Below are positions 45,880 through 54,958 of a stretch of DNA of 64,000 nucleotides, piece by piece. Below the pieces are notes generated by a model. That model ran no database searches. It had not been told where the DNA came from and saw nothing but the letters and a program-made list of their open reading frames with translations. Within the stretch, counting starts at the first letter, position 1, and every line of letters starts with the position of its first letter. Position numbers and translations under genes: made by a program. Origin of the DNA: Desulfarculus sp. (GTDB lineage: Bacteria; Desulfobacterota; Desulfarculia; Desulfarculales; Desulfarculaceae). Location of the stretch: the NCBI GenBank assembly GCA_003605055.1, contig QZKP01000020.1, positions 158,487-222,486 on the forward strand, given 5' to 3'.

Positions 45880-46717
45880 GGGCCTGGAACTTCTCCTGCT
45901 CGCCGGGCAGCATGCGGTAGCAGTGCTCCTCGGCCGGGAAGCGGCCGGCGCGCACGTCGGCGCAATAGTCGCCCAGGGCCTTGGTTACCATCTCGGCCAC
46001 GTTGCAGTAGCGCCGCACGAACTTGGGCCTAAAGGCCTGGAACTGGCCGATGAGGTCGCTGACGATGAGCAGTTGGCCGTCGCAGTCCGGGCCCGCGCCG
46101 ATGGAGAGCACCGGCAGGCTCAGGTCGCGGGCGATGAATCCGGTCACCTCCGGCGGCACCGCCTCCACCAGGAGCATCTGGGCCCCGGCCTCGGCCACGG
46201 CCCGGGCGTCTTCCACCACCACCCGCGCGGCCTCGGCGGTGCGGCCTTGGGCCTTGTGCCCGCCCAGGAGCCCAGAGCTCTGGGGGGTCAGGCCGATGTG
46301 GCCGATGACCAGGATGCCGGCCTCCACGATGGCCCTGATCTGCGCGGCCACCCGCACCCCGCCCTCCAGCTTCACCGCGTCCACCCGGGCCTCCTTGAGG
46401 AAGCGGCCGGCGTTGTACACCGCCTCGGGCGTGGAGGTCTGGTAGCTCAAGAAGGGCATGTCGCCCACCACGAAGGTGCGGGGCGCGCCCCGGCGCACGG
46501 CCTCGCTGTGGAGTATGCACTGCCCCATGGTCACCGGCACCGTGCTTTCGTAGCCGTACACGCACATGCCCAGGCTGTCGCCCACCAGGATCATGTCCAG
46601 GCCCGCGGCCTCGGCGAACTGGGCGGTGGGGAAGTCATAGGAGGTGATCCAGGTGATCTTCTGGCCCTCCGCCTTCATGCGGTAGAAGTCCTGGATGGTG
46701 AGCTTCTGCTGAGCCAT
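45866..46717 (-). CDS. panB: 3-methyl-2-oxobutanoate hydroxymethyltransferase
   Basis: A 283-residue PanB, which makes ketopantoate from alpha-ketoisovalerate and methylene-tetrahydrofolate in pantothenate/CoA synthesis. Mg-binding positions lie in ILVGDSLG, VVGDMPF and VKLEGG; GHIGLTPQS and SIGAGPDCDGQLL are also diagnostic. ATG 46717 follows GAGAGGGG. It sits downstream of a CaiB-type transferase on the same strand; supply of CoA would fit the many CoA-dependent genes here, but the link may be chance. Confidence 0.95.
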   Translation of the reverse strand: MAQQKLTIQDFYRMKAEGQKITWITSYDFPTAQFAEAAGLDMILVGDSLGMCVYGYESTVPVTMGQCILHSEAVRRGAPRTFVVGDMPFLSYQTSTPEAVYNAGRFLKEARVDAVKLEGGVRVAAQIRAIVEAGILVIGHIGLTPQSSGLLGGHKAQGRTAEAARVVVEDARAVAEAGAQMLLVEAVPPEVTGFIARDLSLPVLSIGAGPDCDGQLLIVSDLIGQFQAFRPKFVRRYCNVAEMVTKALGDYCADVRAGRFPAEEHCYRMLPGEQEKFQALMKK

Positions 46718-46749
46718 GTCCCCTCTCTTTGCCTGTGGAAACGCCGCGC

Positions 46750-47907
46750 CTAGCCGGCCAGCAGGCCTTGGTCCCTCAGTTCGCGGATGTCCTTTGGGCT
46801 GAGCCCCGCGGCGCCGAGCACCTCGTCGCTGTGCTGGCCCAGGGCCGGGGCCGGCTGGTCCGGGGCGGGCGGCGAGGCCGCGAGCTTCAGGGGGCTGGCC
46901 AACTGGCGCCGGCCCTCCTGGTCGCGGCGGATCATGCCCCGGGCCGCGGTGAGCCGGCTGGCGGCCGCTTCTTGGAGGTTCAAGACCGGCTCGCAGCAGG
47001 CGTCGTGCCCGGCCCAGAAGCCGGCCCACTCATCCCGGGTGCGGCCGGCGAAAATACCGGCCACCTCGGCCACCTTGTCCGGCCCGCCGAACTGGTGGCC
47101 CAGCAGGTCCTGGCGGCCCAGGGCCTGGCAGAAGTTGACCCAGAACTTGGGCTCCAGGGCGCCCAGGGACATGTAGAGGCCGTCGGCGGTCTTATACAGG
47201 TTGTAGCAGGGGAAGGCGCCGTTGAGGGCCATGCCCGCGGGCCGGGGGTCTTCCATGCCCGCCTCCAGGCCGGCGAAGACCATGGTGGCCAGGGAGATGG
47301 AGCCGTCGAACATGGAGGCGTCCACGAACTGGCCCCGGCCCGTGGCCTGGCGCTGCACCACCGCGGCCAAGAGCCCCACCAGGGCCAGCAGGCTGCCGCC
47401 GGCCAGGTCCGCGATCTGCACCCCGGGCAGGGCCAGTTGGCCGTCGCGGGCCCCGGTCATGGCCAGCACCCCGGCCTGGGCCAGGTAGTTGATGTCGTGG
47501 CCGGCCCGCAGCCGGTACGGCCCCTCCTGGCCGTAGCCGCTGATGGACACCAGGATCAGGCGCGGCTGGAGGGCGCTGAGCGTCGCGTAGTCCAGGCCCA
47601 GGCGCTGCATCACCCCCGGGCGGAAGCCCTCCACCAGCACGTCGTAGTGCTGTAAGAGCGCCAGGAGCACCTCGCGGCCGCGGGGGCGCTTCAGGTCCAG
47701 GGCCAGGCTCTTCTTGTTGCGGTTGACCGCCTCGAAGTAGGGCGAGCGGCCGCCCACCCCGCGCAGGGCCCGGGCGTAGTCGCCGCCGGCCGGGTTTTCC
47801 ACCTTGACCACCTCGGCCCCCAGACCGGCCAGCAGCCAGGTCATGTAGGGGCCGGGCAGGTTCATGGTCAAATCCAACACCTTCAGCCCGGACAGGGCGC
47901 CGCCCAT
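46750..47907 (-). CDS. CaiB/BaiF (type III) acyl-CoA transferase
   Basis: A 385-residue family III CoA-transferase or racemase. MNLPGPYMTWLLAGLGAEVVKVE and NRNKKSLALDLK at the N terminus and QFVDASMFDG with the nucleophilic Asp are typical. It moves CoA between carboxylic acids, or may racemise 2-methylacyl-CoA. GGAGG precedes the ATG. Its neighbours, an iron-sulfur protein upstream and panB downstream on the same strand, do not define the substrate. Confidence 0.92.
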   Translation of the reverse strand: MGGALSGLKVLDLTMNLPGPYMTWLLAGLGAEVVKVENPAGGDYARALRGVGGRSPYFEAVNRNKKSLALDLKRPRGREVLLALLQHYDVLVEGFRPGVMQRLGLDYATLSALQPRLILVSISGYGQEGPYRLRAGHDINYLAQAGVLAMTGARDGQLALPGVQIADLAGGSLLALVGLLAAVVQRQATGRGQFVDASMFDGSISLATMVFAGLEAGMEDPRPAGMALNGAFPCYNLYKTADGLYMSLGALEPKFWVNFCQALGRQDLLGHQFGGPDKVAEVAGIFAGRTRDEWAGFWAGHDACCEPVLNLQEAAASRLTAARGMIRRDQEGRRQLASPLKLAASPPAPDQPAPALGQHSDEVLGAAGLSPKDIRELRDQGLLAG

Positions 47908-47935
47908 GGCCCGCCTCCTTGTGCCGCGCCGGCCC

Positions 47936-48937
47936 CTAGGCCGCGCCGGGCACGAAGCTCTTCTCGCGCACCTCGCTCAGGGTGATGGCCTCCTCGGGGC
48001 AGGTGACCAGGCACAGGCCGCAGCCCATGCAGCGCTCGGGGTCCACCAGGCTGGCCGAGCCCTCGCCGTCGCGGTAGGCGATGGCCCCGAAGTAGCAGCG
48101 CTCCTGGCACAGGCCGCAGCCCGAGCAGGCCTCGGCGTCTATCACCGCCTGGAAGCGGCTGGGGTCCACCACCTTGACCCCGCCCTCTATCAAGACCGGC
48201 AGGGCCTGGCAGCAGCAGGGGCAGCAGTTGCAGATGAAGTTGCTGCGGTCCTGGCGGTTCATGGTCACGTGGATCAGCCCCGCCTCCTCGCACTGCCTGA
48301 GCATGTCCAGGGCCTCTGGCTTGGTCAGCGCCCGTCCGCTGCCCCGGGCCAGGGTGTACTTGGCCGCGTTGTTCACCTGGATGCAGACCTCCAGGGGGCG
48401 GTCGCATTTGTGCATGGACAGGCGGCAGGTGCAGGGGGTCACGGCGATGGCCTCGGCCTGGTTGATGATCTCGGCCACGCTGTCGAAGTTAAGGATGTTG
48501 GTCTGGGCCGGGATGCTCACCCCCACCGGAATCACCCGGGTCTGGGGCTTGGGCAGCATCTGCCCCAGGGTCTTGGCCAGGCCGTACCACTCCTGCTCCA
48601 TGAAGTCGCGCCAGGCGGCCAAGAGCTCCGGCGGGGCCTCGGGCCAGACCAGGGTGGCGTCGTGGAACTGCAACAGGTCGTGGCTCATGCGATAGGTGGG
48701 CGGGTCGGTCTTCATGGAGGGGAAGACCAGCCCCTTGCGGAACAAGAGCTTGATGCGCCGCCCGGCCTCCTCCGGGCCCAGGCCCAGCTTGGCCGCCGCC
48801 TGGGCCGGCTGGGCCGGCAGGGCCAGGAGCAGATCGGCGTCGGTGTCGTCCGCGCACAACAGCTTGAACAGCCCGGCTATGCGCTGGGAGTGGCCCAGGC
48901 CGATGCGCGCGGCCAGCTCGGCGTATTGGTCTGCCAT
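47936..48937 (-). CDS. 4Fe-4S dicluster ferredoxin-like protein
   Basis: A 333-residue protein. The N-terminal 100 residues include a winged-helix-like stretch (AAAKLGLGPEEAGRRIKLLFRKGLVF). The middle has two further Cys-rich motifs, VTPCTCRLSMHKCDRPLEVC and FICNCCPCCC, and the C terminus carries two classical clusters CSGCGLCQERC and CMGCGLCLVTCP. Similar proteins occur beside CoA-linked oxidoreductases in anaerobes and probably pass electrons. No partner is certain; the CaiB-type gene lies 28 bases downstream. Confidence 0.85.
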   Translation of the reverse strand: MADQYAELAARIGLGHSQRIAGLFKLLCADDTDADLLLALPAQPAQAAAKLGLGPEEAGRRIKLLFRKGLVFPSMKTDPPTYRMSHDLLQFHDATLVWPEAPPELLAAWRDFMEQEWYGLAKTLGQMLPKPQTRVIPVGVSIPAQTNILNFDSVAEIINQAEAIAVTPCTCRLSMHKCDRPLEVCIQVNNAAKYTLARGSGRALTKPEALDMLRQCEEAGLIHVTMNRQDRSNFICNCCPCCCQALPVLIEGGVKVVDPSRFQAVIDAEACSGCGLCQERCYFGAIAYRDGEGSASLVDPERCMGCGLCLVTCPEEAITLSEVREKSFVPGAA

Positions 48938-49027
48938 GTGTTCCCTTCCCCTGGCTAGAGTGGAGGTGTTAGACTCCTTGATAGGCGCTGGAGCCCCCGC
49001 TTGTCAACGGCGGTCCGGCGGGCGCCA

Positions 49028-49041
49028 TTCATTATACTGAA
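49028..49041. promoter_or_regulatory. Operator matching the XRE-cupin regulator palindrome
   Basis: TTCATTATACTGAA differs at one base from the perfect palindrome TTCAGTATACTGAA found at the promoter of the XRE-cupin gene (60322-60335). A weaker copy, TTCAATATATT, begins 32 bp downstream at 49060, three helical turns away. Confidence 0.6.
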
Positions 49042-49049
49042 AGTTTGCC

Positions 49050-49076
49050 TTGACACCCGTTCAATATATTTATTAC
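49050..49076 (+). promoter_or_regulatory. Sigma-70-type promoter of the second ABC operon
   Basis: TTGACA (49050-49055) is followed by TATTAC after 15 bases, in an AT-rich patch within the otherwise gene-free 306-base gap 48938-49243. The two operator-like sequences flank and overlap it, suggesting repression. The leader would be about 160 bases; I see nothing else in it apart from the ribosome-binding site GGGAGG before ATG 49244. Confidence 0.5.
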
Positions 49077-49243
49077 TAAACTGCTATGCCCGAATTGACC
49101 GTAGCGTTGATCGGCCGCGGAGGGAGCATCTAGGCAGGGTGCGCCCGGGCGCGGGGCCGCGGGTTCCCGCCGTCCCCGGCCTGGCGGGCCTTGGCGCCCG
49201 AATCTTTTGAGATTAACCAGGACAAAATAGGGAGGTAGGGTCC

Positions 49244-50533
49244 ATGGCAAAGAAGAAGATGACCAGAAGGGACTTTTTCAAGGCCGGCCTGTTGACTGGC
49301 GCCGGCGCCTGCCTGGGGGCGGGCGTGCTGAAACCCACCGGCCTGTGGGCGGCCCCGGCCAAGGTCAAGGGCCCGGTGAAGATCGGCTACCAGGCCATCA
49401 TGTCCGGCACCCTGGCCGGCTACGGCGAGTTCCACAAGATGGGCGTGGACATGGCCGTGGATGAGATCAACAAGAAGGGCGGCATCGCCGGGGCCAAGGT
49501 GGTGGTGGAGTACCGCGACTCCACCCTCAAGGCGCCCGAGGCCATCAAGAACGCCCGCTACTTCGTGGACTCCTGGGGCGCGGACTTCCTGGGCGGGGTG
49601 GACAGCTCCGGCCAGGCCCTGGCCCTGGCCCCGGTGATGAAGCAGTTGGGCAAGCCCATCATCATCACCCACGCCGCCACCGAGAAGCTAAACGAGATCG
49701 AGGTGTTCCAGAAGGGCATCAAGGAGGTGTTCCGCATCAGCAGCCCCACCTACCAGGACGGCAACGCGGCCGCCTTCGTGGCCAAGGACCTGCCGGCCAT
49801 GAAGTGGGCCACCATCAGCCCCAAGTATGAGTACGGCTACACCTGCTGGAGCATGTTCAAGAACACCCTGGCCAAGCTCAAGCCCGGCGTGCAGTTCGTG
49901 GCCGAGTCCTGGGCGCCCTTCGGCACCACCGACTTCAGGGCCCACATCAACACCATCCTGGACGCCAAGCCCGACGGCCTGTACTCGGTGGAGTGGGCCG
50001 GCGAGCTGATCAGCATGATGAAGCAGGCGGGCCAGGCCGGCCTGTTCAACAAGATCAAGCACGTAATGCTGCCGGTGGGCGCGGCCATGGACGTTCTGGA
50101 AGGCCTGGGCAAGGAGATGCCCGACAACATCTGGATCTCGGGCCGCTACTTCTTCCAGTACCCCAAGGACAAGCGCAACACCGCGTGGGTGGCCAGCTTC
50201 GTCAAGCGCTGGAAGCACTACCCGGCCTACGTCTCCGAGACCGGCTACTCCTCCATTTACGCCTTCAAGCAGGCGGTGGAGGCGGCCGGCTCCAAGGACG
50301 CCAAGAAGGTCATCGCCGCCCTGGAGGGCATGAAGATGCAGAGCCCGGCCGGCGAGCGCGTCTTCCGCAAACAGGACCACCAGGCCGTGTACACCGTGCC
50401 CTGGGGCCTGACCGCCGCCGACCCCAAGTACCCCTTCAAGGTCATGGGCAAGATGGTGGTCATCCCGGCCCAGGACTTCTTCAACCGGCCGCCCTTCAAG
50501 GGCCCCGAGAGCATGCCGCCCTTCAAGAAGTAG
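49244..50533 (+). CDS. Branched-chain amino acid-type ABC transporter binding protein with Tat signal
   Basis: A 429-residue LivK-family binding protein. The N terminus KKKMTRRDFFKAG with a following hydrophobic run is a twin-arginine signal, so it is exported folded, unlike the Sec-dependent paralogue at 3685. The mature part begins VKIGYQAIMSGTLAGYGE and has EYGYTCWSMFK. GGGAGG precedes the ATG. It heads an operon of transporter, SDR, CoA ligase and 4-hydroxybutyryl-CoA dehydratase genes, which points to an organic acid ligand. Confidence 0.93.
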   Translation: MAKKKMTRRDFFKAGLLTGAGACLGAGVLKPTGLWAAPAKVKGPVKIGYQAIMSGTLAGYGEFHKMGVDMAVDEINKKGGIAGAKVVVEYRDSTLKAPEAIKNARYFVDSWGADFLGGVDSSGQALALAPVMKQLGKPIIITHAATEKLNEIEVFQKGIKEVFRISSPTYQDGNAAAFVAKDLPAMKWATISPKYEYGYTCWSMFKNTLAKLKPGVQFVAESWAPFGTTDFRAHINTILDAKPDGLYSVEWAGELISMMKQAGQAGLFNKIKHVMLPVGAAMDVLEGLGKEMPDNIWISGRYFFQYPKDKRNTAWVASFVKRWKHYPAYVSETGYSSIYAFKQAVEAAGSKDAKKVIAALEGMKMQSPAGERVFRKQDHQAVYTVPWGLTAADPKYPFKVMGKMVVIPAQDFFNRPPFKGPESMPPFKK

Positions 50534-50540
50534 CGTCAGC

Positions 50541-50570
50541 CCCCGGCCGCCGCGCCCGCGGCGGCCGGGG
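50541..50570 (+). repeat. Intercistronic stem-loop between binding protein and permease
   Basis: CCCCGGCCGCCGC and its exact complement GCGGCGGCCGGGG surround GCCC: a 13-bp perfect stem directly after the binding-protein stop. Without a T-tract, it resembles the hairpins that protect binding-protein mRNA in ABC operons and give more receptor than permease. Confidence 0.7.
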
Positions 50571-50622
50571 CCCCCGACAACCTGTTCGCGGCGATCCAGC
50601 CCTGGCCCGGGAGGAGCCCTTC

Positions 50623-51498
50623 ATGCTTGAGTCCTTTGTCCACGTCTGCCTAGCCGGCCTGTCCAAGGGCATGTTCATCTGGCTGGTGGCCAGCGGCCTG
50701 ACCCTGATCTTCGGGGTGCTGGGCGTGCTCAACTTCGCCCACGGCAGCTTCTACATGCTGGGCGCCTACTTCTGCTTCAGCCTGCTGTCGCACCTGGGCC
50801 ACAACTTCTGGCTGGGCCTGATCCTGGGCCCCCTGTTCGTCTGCCTGGTGGGCTACGTGGTGGAGCGCTACTTCCTGCGCTACGTGTACCACATAGACCT
50901 GCCCTACCAGCTCCTGTTGACCTTCGCCTTCGTCCTCATCTTCGACGACCTGGTCAAGGTGGTCTGGGGCGCCGGCTCCATCGGCTCGCCCAGCGTGGCC
51001 GGCCTGTCGGGCAGCGTGCGCATCCTGGGGCGCCTGTTCCCCAGCTACAGCCTGTTCATCATCCTGGTGGGGCCCCTGGTGGCCCTGGGCCTGTGGGGCC
51101 TGCTGGAAAAAACCTGGGCCGGGCGCATCATCCGGGCCGCCTCCTCGGACCGGGAGATGGCCTCGGCCCTGGGGGTGCGGGTGCCGGCCTTGTTCACCGC
51201 GGTGTTCGTCTTCGGCACCTGGCTGGGGGCCGTGGGCGGCGGCCTGGCCGTGCCCTACGTGGGCCTGCTCACCCCCGGCATGGGCGAGAGCATCATCATA
51301 GACGCCTTCGTGGTGGCGGTGATCGGCGGCCTGGGCAGCCTCAAGGGCGCCTTCCTGGGGGCCCTGATCATCGGGCTGCTCTCCTCCTTCGGCACCCGCT
51401 TCCTGCCCACCTTCGACATGTTCCTGACCTTCATCCTGATGGCCATCGTACTGCTCTGGCGGCCGCAGGGCTTCTTCGGAGAGGAGGCCGCCCGATGA
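50623..51498 (+). CDS. ABC transporter permease, LivH type
   Basis: A 291-residue permease with the LivH opening VASGLTLIFGVLGVLNFAHGSFYMLGAY and GGLGSLKGAFLGALIIGLL near the end. GGAGGA precedes ATG 50623. Its stop overlaps the next start (ATGA). It forms the pore with the LivM-type protein of the second operon. Confidence 0.94.
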   Translation: MLESFVHVCLAGLSKGMFIWLVASGLTLIFGVLGVLNFAHGSFYMLGAYFCFSLLSHLGHNFWLGLILGPLFVCLVGYVVERYFLRYVYHIDLPYQLLLTFAFVLIFDDLVKVVWGAGSIGSPSVAGLSGSVRILGRLFPSYSLFIILVGPLVALGLWGLLEKTWAGRIIRAASSDREMASALGVRVPALFTAVFVFGTWLGAVGGGLAVPYVGLLTPGMGESIIIDAFVVAVIGGLGSLKGAFLGALIIGLLSSFGTRFLPTFDMFLTFILMAIVLLWRPQGFFGEEAAR

Positions 51499-52454
51499 GC
51501 CGCGCCGGCGTATACCTCATCTACGGCCTGGCGGCCCTGGCCCTGGTGGCCATCGGCCTGTTCGCCGGCCGCTTCGTGCTCTACCTGACCATGCGGGTGA
51601 TGCTCCTGGCCATCTTCGCCCTGGGCTACAACCTGCTGCTGGGGCGCACCGGCCTGCTCTCCTTCGGCCACGGCGCCCTGTACGCGGCCGGGGCCTACGG
51701 CCTGGGCCTGTTCAACCTGCACGTGAGCCACGACCCCCTGCTGGGCCTGCTGGTGGGCGTGGCCTTCGCCGCCCTCATCGCCCTGATCATCGGCTTCTTC
51801 TGCGTGCGCCAGACCGAGATCTACTTCGCCATGCTCACCCTGGCCTTCGGCATGATGTTCTTCAGCCTGATCTGGAACCTGCGGGAGGTGACCGGCGGGG
51901 ACGACGGCCTGATAGGCATCAGCCGGGCGCCCTTGTTGGGCCTGCCCATCGGCCGGGACTACCAGTTCTACTTCCTGGTCCTGGCCTGCTTCGCGCTGGC
52001 GGTGTGGGTGATCCACCGCATCCGGGGCTCGGCCTTCGGCCTGGTGCTGGCCGGCATCCGCGAAAACCACCAGCGCACCTCCTTCGCCGGCATCCCGGTG
52101 AAGAACTACCGCCTGGCCGCCTTCGTGGTCTCCGGGGCCTTCGCCGGCCTGGCCGGCTCCCTGGCCACCCTGCTGGAGAGCAACGCCAACCCCTTCTCCG
52201 CCCACTGGAGCCACTCGGCCGAGCCGGTGCTGGTCAGCCTCATGGGCGGGCTGCAGACCTTCAGCGGGCCCCTGGTGGGCTCGGTTATCTTCGTGGTGCT
52301 GCGCGAGGTCATCGAGCGCTTCACCGAGAACTGGATGCTGTGGTTCGGCGTGATCCTGCTGGCGATCATCATGGGCCTGCGCGGCGGGGTGATGGGCGGG
52401 CTGGAGAAGCGCCTGGGCCGGGCCCGGGCCGCCCGGCCGGGAGGCGCGTCATGA
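51495..52454 (+). CDS. ABC transporter permease, LivM type
   Basis: A 319-residue permease. YNLLLGRTGLLSFGHGALYAAGAYG and AGIRENHQRTSFAGIPVKNYRL are LivM signatures. It overlaps its neighbours on both sides by four bases, showing tight coupling. Confidence 0.94.
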   Translation: MSRAGVYLIYGLAALALVAIGLFAGRFVLYLTMRVMLLAIFALGYNLLLGRTGLLSFGHGALYAAGAYGLGLFNLHVSHDPLLGLLVGVAFAALIALIIGFFCVRQTEIYFAMLTLAFGMMFFSLIWNLREVTGGDDGLIGISRAPLLGLPIGRDYQFYFLVLACFALAVWVIHRIRGSAFGLVLAGIRENHQRTSFAGIPVKNYRLAAFVVSGAFAGLAGSLATLLESNANPFSAHWSHSAEPVLVSLMGGLQTFSGPLVGSVIFVVLREVIERFTENWMLWFGVILLAIIMGLRGGVMGGLEKRLGRARAARPGGAS

Positions 52455-53209
52455 GCGAGCCTCTGCTGCGCGTGGAGAACCTCAGCAAGGCCTTCGGCAA
52501 GGTGGTCACGGCCAACGGCCTGAACTTCGAGCTGAAGGCCGGCGAGCTCACCTCCATCATCGGGCCCAACGGCGCGGGCAAATCCACCCTGATCAACGTG
52601 CTCTCCGGCTCCCTGTCCGCAGACGGCGGGCGCATCTTCTTTGAGGGCCAGGACATCACCCAACTGCCCATCCACCGCCGGGTGCAGCGGGGCCTGTGCC
52701 GCTCCTTCCAGGTGGTCAACGTCTTCCCCCACCTGAGCGTGTTCCAGAACGTGGAGATCCCGGTGCTGGCCGTGGCCCGGCGGGCCCACCACTTCTTCCG
52801 GCCGGTGGGCGGCGAGGCCGAGGTGGCCGACATGGTGCGGGCCGTGCTGGAGCGGGTGGGCCTGGCGGGCCAGGCCCAGACCCCGGCCTCGGCCCTGTCC
52901 CACGGCGACCAGCGCCTACTGGAGGTGGGCATCGCCCTGGCCGCCCGGCCCAAGCTGCTGTTCCTGGACGAGCCCACCGCGGGCATGAACCCGGTGGAGC
53001 GGGTGGACATCCTGCAGAACATCCGCCGCCTCTCGGCCAGCGGCGAGACCACCTTCGTCATCGTGGAGCACGACATGGACGTAGTCTTCTCCCTGTCGGA
53101 CCGGGTGATGGTGCTGCACCGGGGGGGTCTGATCTGCGACGGCCCCCCGGACCACGTCAAGGGCGACGGCCAGGTGCGGGAGTGCTACCTGGGGGAGGAG
53201 GTGCGCTGA
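52451..53209 (+). CDS. ABC transporter ATP-binding protein, LivG type
   Basis: A 252-residue ATPase with Walker A GPNGAGKST, signature LSHGDQRLLEVG, Walker B LFLDEPTAGMNP and switch region IVEHDMDVV. LSHGD in place of LSGGQ is normal for LivG. Its ATG overlaps the permease stop. Confidence 0.94.
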   Translation: MSEPLLRVENLSKAFGKVVTANGLNFELKAGELTSIIGPNGAGKSTLINVLSGSLSADGGRIFFEGQDITQLPIHRRVQRGLCRSFQVVNVFPHLSVFQNVEIPVLAVARRAHHFFRPVGGEAEVADMVRAVLERVGLAGQAQTPASALSHGDQRLLEVGIALAARPKLLFLDEPTAGMNPVERVDILQNIRRLSASGETTFVIVEHDMDVVFSLSDRVMVLHRGGLICDGPPDHVKGDGQVRECYLGEEVR

Positions 53210-53910
53210 TGCTCCTGGAGCTTAACCAGGTGAACACCTTCTACGGCACCTCCCACGTGCTGCAGGACGTGTCCCTGCAGGTGGAGGGCGCCGAGGTGGT
53301 GGCCCTGCTGGGCCGCAACGGCGTGGGCAAGACCACCTCCCTGCGCTCCATCATGGGCCTGACCCCGCCGGCCAGCGGCTCCATCCGCTTCCACGAGGAG
53401 GAGATCGCCCCCCTGCCCCCCTATGCCAAGGCCAAGCTGGGCCTGGCCTACATGCCCGACGACCTGCGCATCTTCCCGGACCTGACCTGCGAGGAGAACC
53501 TGGAGATAGCCGCCCGCCTGGCCCGGCGCCAGGGCTACTGGAACAAGCAGCGGGTCATGGAGCTGTTCCCGGTGCTGGAGGAAAGGCGGCGGCAGAAGGG
53601 CCTGAACATGTCCGGCGGCGAGAAGAAGATGCTCTCCCTGGGCCGGGCCCTGATGTCCAACCCCTCCCTGGTGCTCTTGGACGAGCCCAGCGAGGGCCTG
53701 GCCCCCCTGATCGTCAAGGCCCTGGTGGAGGCCATCAACACCATCCGCGAGCACGGGGTGACCATCCTGCTGGCCGACCAGAACCTGAAGTTCTGCCGCA
53801 GGGTCTGCGACCGGGGCTACATCATTGAGAAGGGCCGCATCATGCACAGCGGCAACATGGAGGAGATCTGGGCCGACGAGGCGGTGGTGAAGAAGTACCT
53901 GGCCCTGTAG
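53209..53910 (+). CDS. ABC transporter ATP-binding protein, LivF type
   Basis: A 233-residue ATPase: GRNGVGKTT, MSGGEKKM signature and LVLLDEPSEGLAP. The start overlaps the LivG stop as TGATG. After it come 273 bases without a gene, holding a weak hairpin with a T-run (GGTGCCAGCGGAGATTTTTT near 53922-53941) that might act as a partial terminator before the SDR gene. Confidence 0.94.
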   Translation: MLLELNQVNTFYGTSHVLQDVSLQVEGAEVVALLGRNGVGKTTSLRSIMGLTPPASGSIRFHEEEIAPLPPYAKAKLGLAYMPDDLRIFPDLTCEENLEIAARLARRQGYWNKQRVMELFPVLEERRRQKGLNMSGGEKKMLSLGRALMSNPSLVLLDEPSEGLAPLIVKALVEAINTIREHGVTILLADQNLKFCRRVCDRGYIIEKGRIMHSGNMEEIWADEAVVKKYLAL

Positions 53911-54183
53911 GCGGCCGGCCTGGTGCCAGCGGAGATTTTTTGGCTTGGCTCGCAACGGCAAAGAAACCATGGTCGTTGCCAGCAGCGGCCCCCGGCCGCG
54001 ACAAAGCAATCTCTGCCCGAAACCGGCGGCCCGCACACGGGCCAGGCGGGCGGAGACCAACCCGGCCCCGGCGAGAGCGGGCCTGCCCCTGGCGGGCCGG
54101 GACGGGTAAAAATTATTCCATATGCCTGAGGCCAGCCCGGGCTTGCGCTGGTCCCAGGCGGCGCGCAAAAAAGGGATGACAGC

Positions 54184-54948
54184 ATGAGCCTGAAGCTATT
54201 CGACCTCAGCGGCAAGACGGCCCTGGTCACCGGCGCCACCCGGGGCCTGGGCGAGGTGGCGGCCAAGGCCTTGGCCAAGGCCGGGGCGGACGTGGCGGTC
54301 TGCGGCCGCAGCCGGCCGGACCTGGAGCGGGTGAGCGCCGACATCCAGGCCCTGGGCCGCCGGGCCCGCGGCTACGAGCTGGACGTGCTCTCCAAGGCCA
54401 AGGTGGAGGCGGGGGTCAAGCAGATCCTGGCCGACTTCGGGGCGGTGGACATTCTGTTCAACAACGCGGGCGTGAACCTGCGGGTGCCGGTGCTGGAGTT
54501 CCCCGAAGCGGAGTGGGACCGCATCATCAACACCAACCTCAAGGGCTACTTCCTGTTGGCCCAGGCGGTGGTGCCCCAGATGATCGCGCGCGGCTACGGC
54601 AAGGTGATCAACATGAGCTCCATCCTGGGCGCCGTGGCCCTGCCCAACCAACTGGCCTACGCCAGCTCCAAGGGCGGGGTGGACCAGATGACCAAGGTCA
54701 TGGCCCTGGAGTGGGCCCAGAAAGGGGTGCGGGTCAACGCCATAGGCCCTACGTACTTTGAGACCGAGCTGGTGGCCCAGCTCAGAAGCGACCCCGAGCG
54801 CTTCAAGTTCATCAACGAGCGCACGCCCATGGGCCGCTGGGGCTACCCGCCGGAGCTGGAGGGCATCGTCATCTTCCTGGCCGCGCCGGCCAGCGACTTC
54901 ATCACCGGCCAGACCATCTACATAGACGGCGGCTGGACCGCCTGGTAG
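54184..54948 (+). CDS. Short-chain dehydrogenase/reductase
   Basis: A 254-residue classical SDR. VTGATRGLG, NNAGVN, the Ser in MSSILG and YASSK form the active site, and FITGQTIYIDGGWTAW is the usual C terminus. It is similar to gluconate 5-dehydrogenase and 3-oxoacyl-ACP reductase types. It lies 10 bases before a CoA ligase, so it likely works on an acyl-CoA or hydroxy-acid intermediate. Confidence 0.9.
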   Translation: MSLKLFDLSGKTALVTGATRGLGEVAAKALAKAGADVAVCGRSRPDLERVSADIQALGRRARGYELDVLSKAKVEAGVKQILADFGAVDILFNNAGVNLRVPVLEFPEAEWDRIINTNLKGYFLLAQAVVPQMIARGYGKVINMSSILGAVALPNQLAYASSKGGVDQMTKVMALEWAQKGVRVNAIGPTYFETELVAQLRSDPERFKFINERTPMGRWGYPPELEGIVIFLAAPASDFITGQTIYIDGGWTAW

Positions 54949-54958
54949 GAGGCCGCGC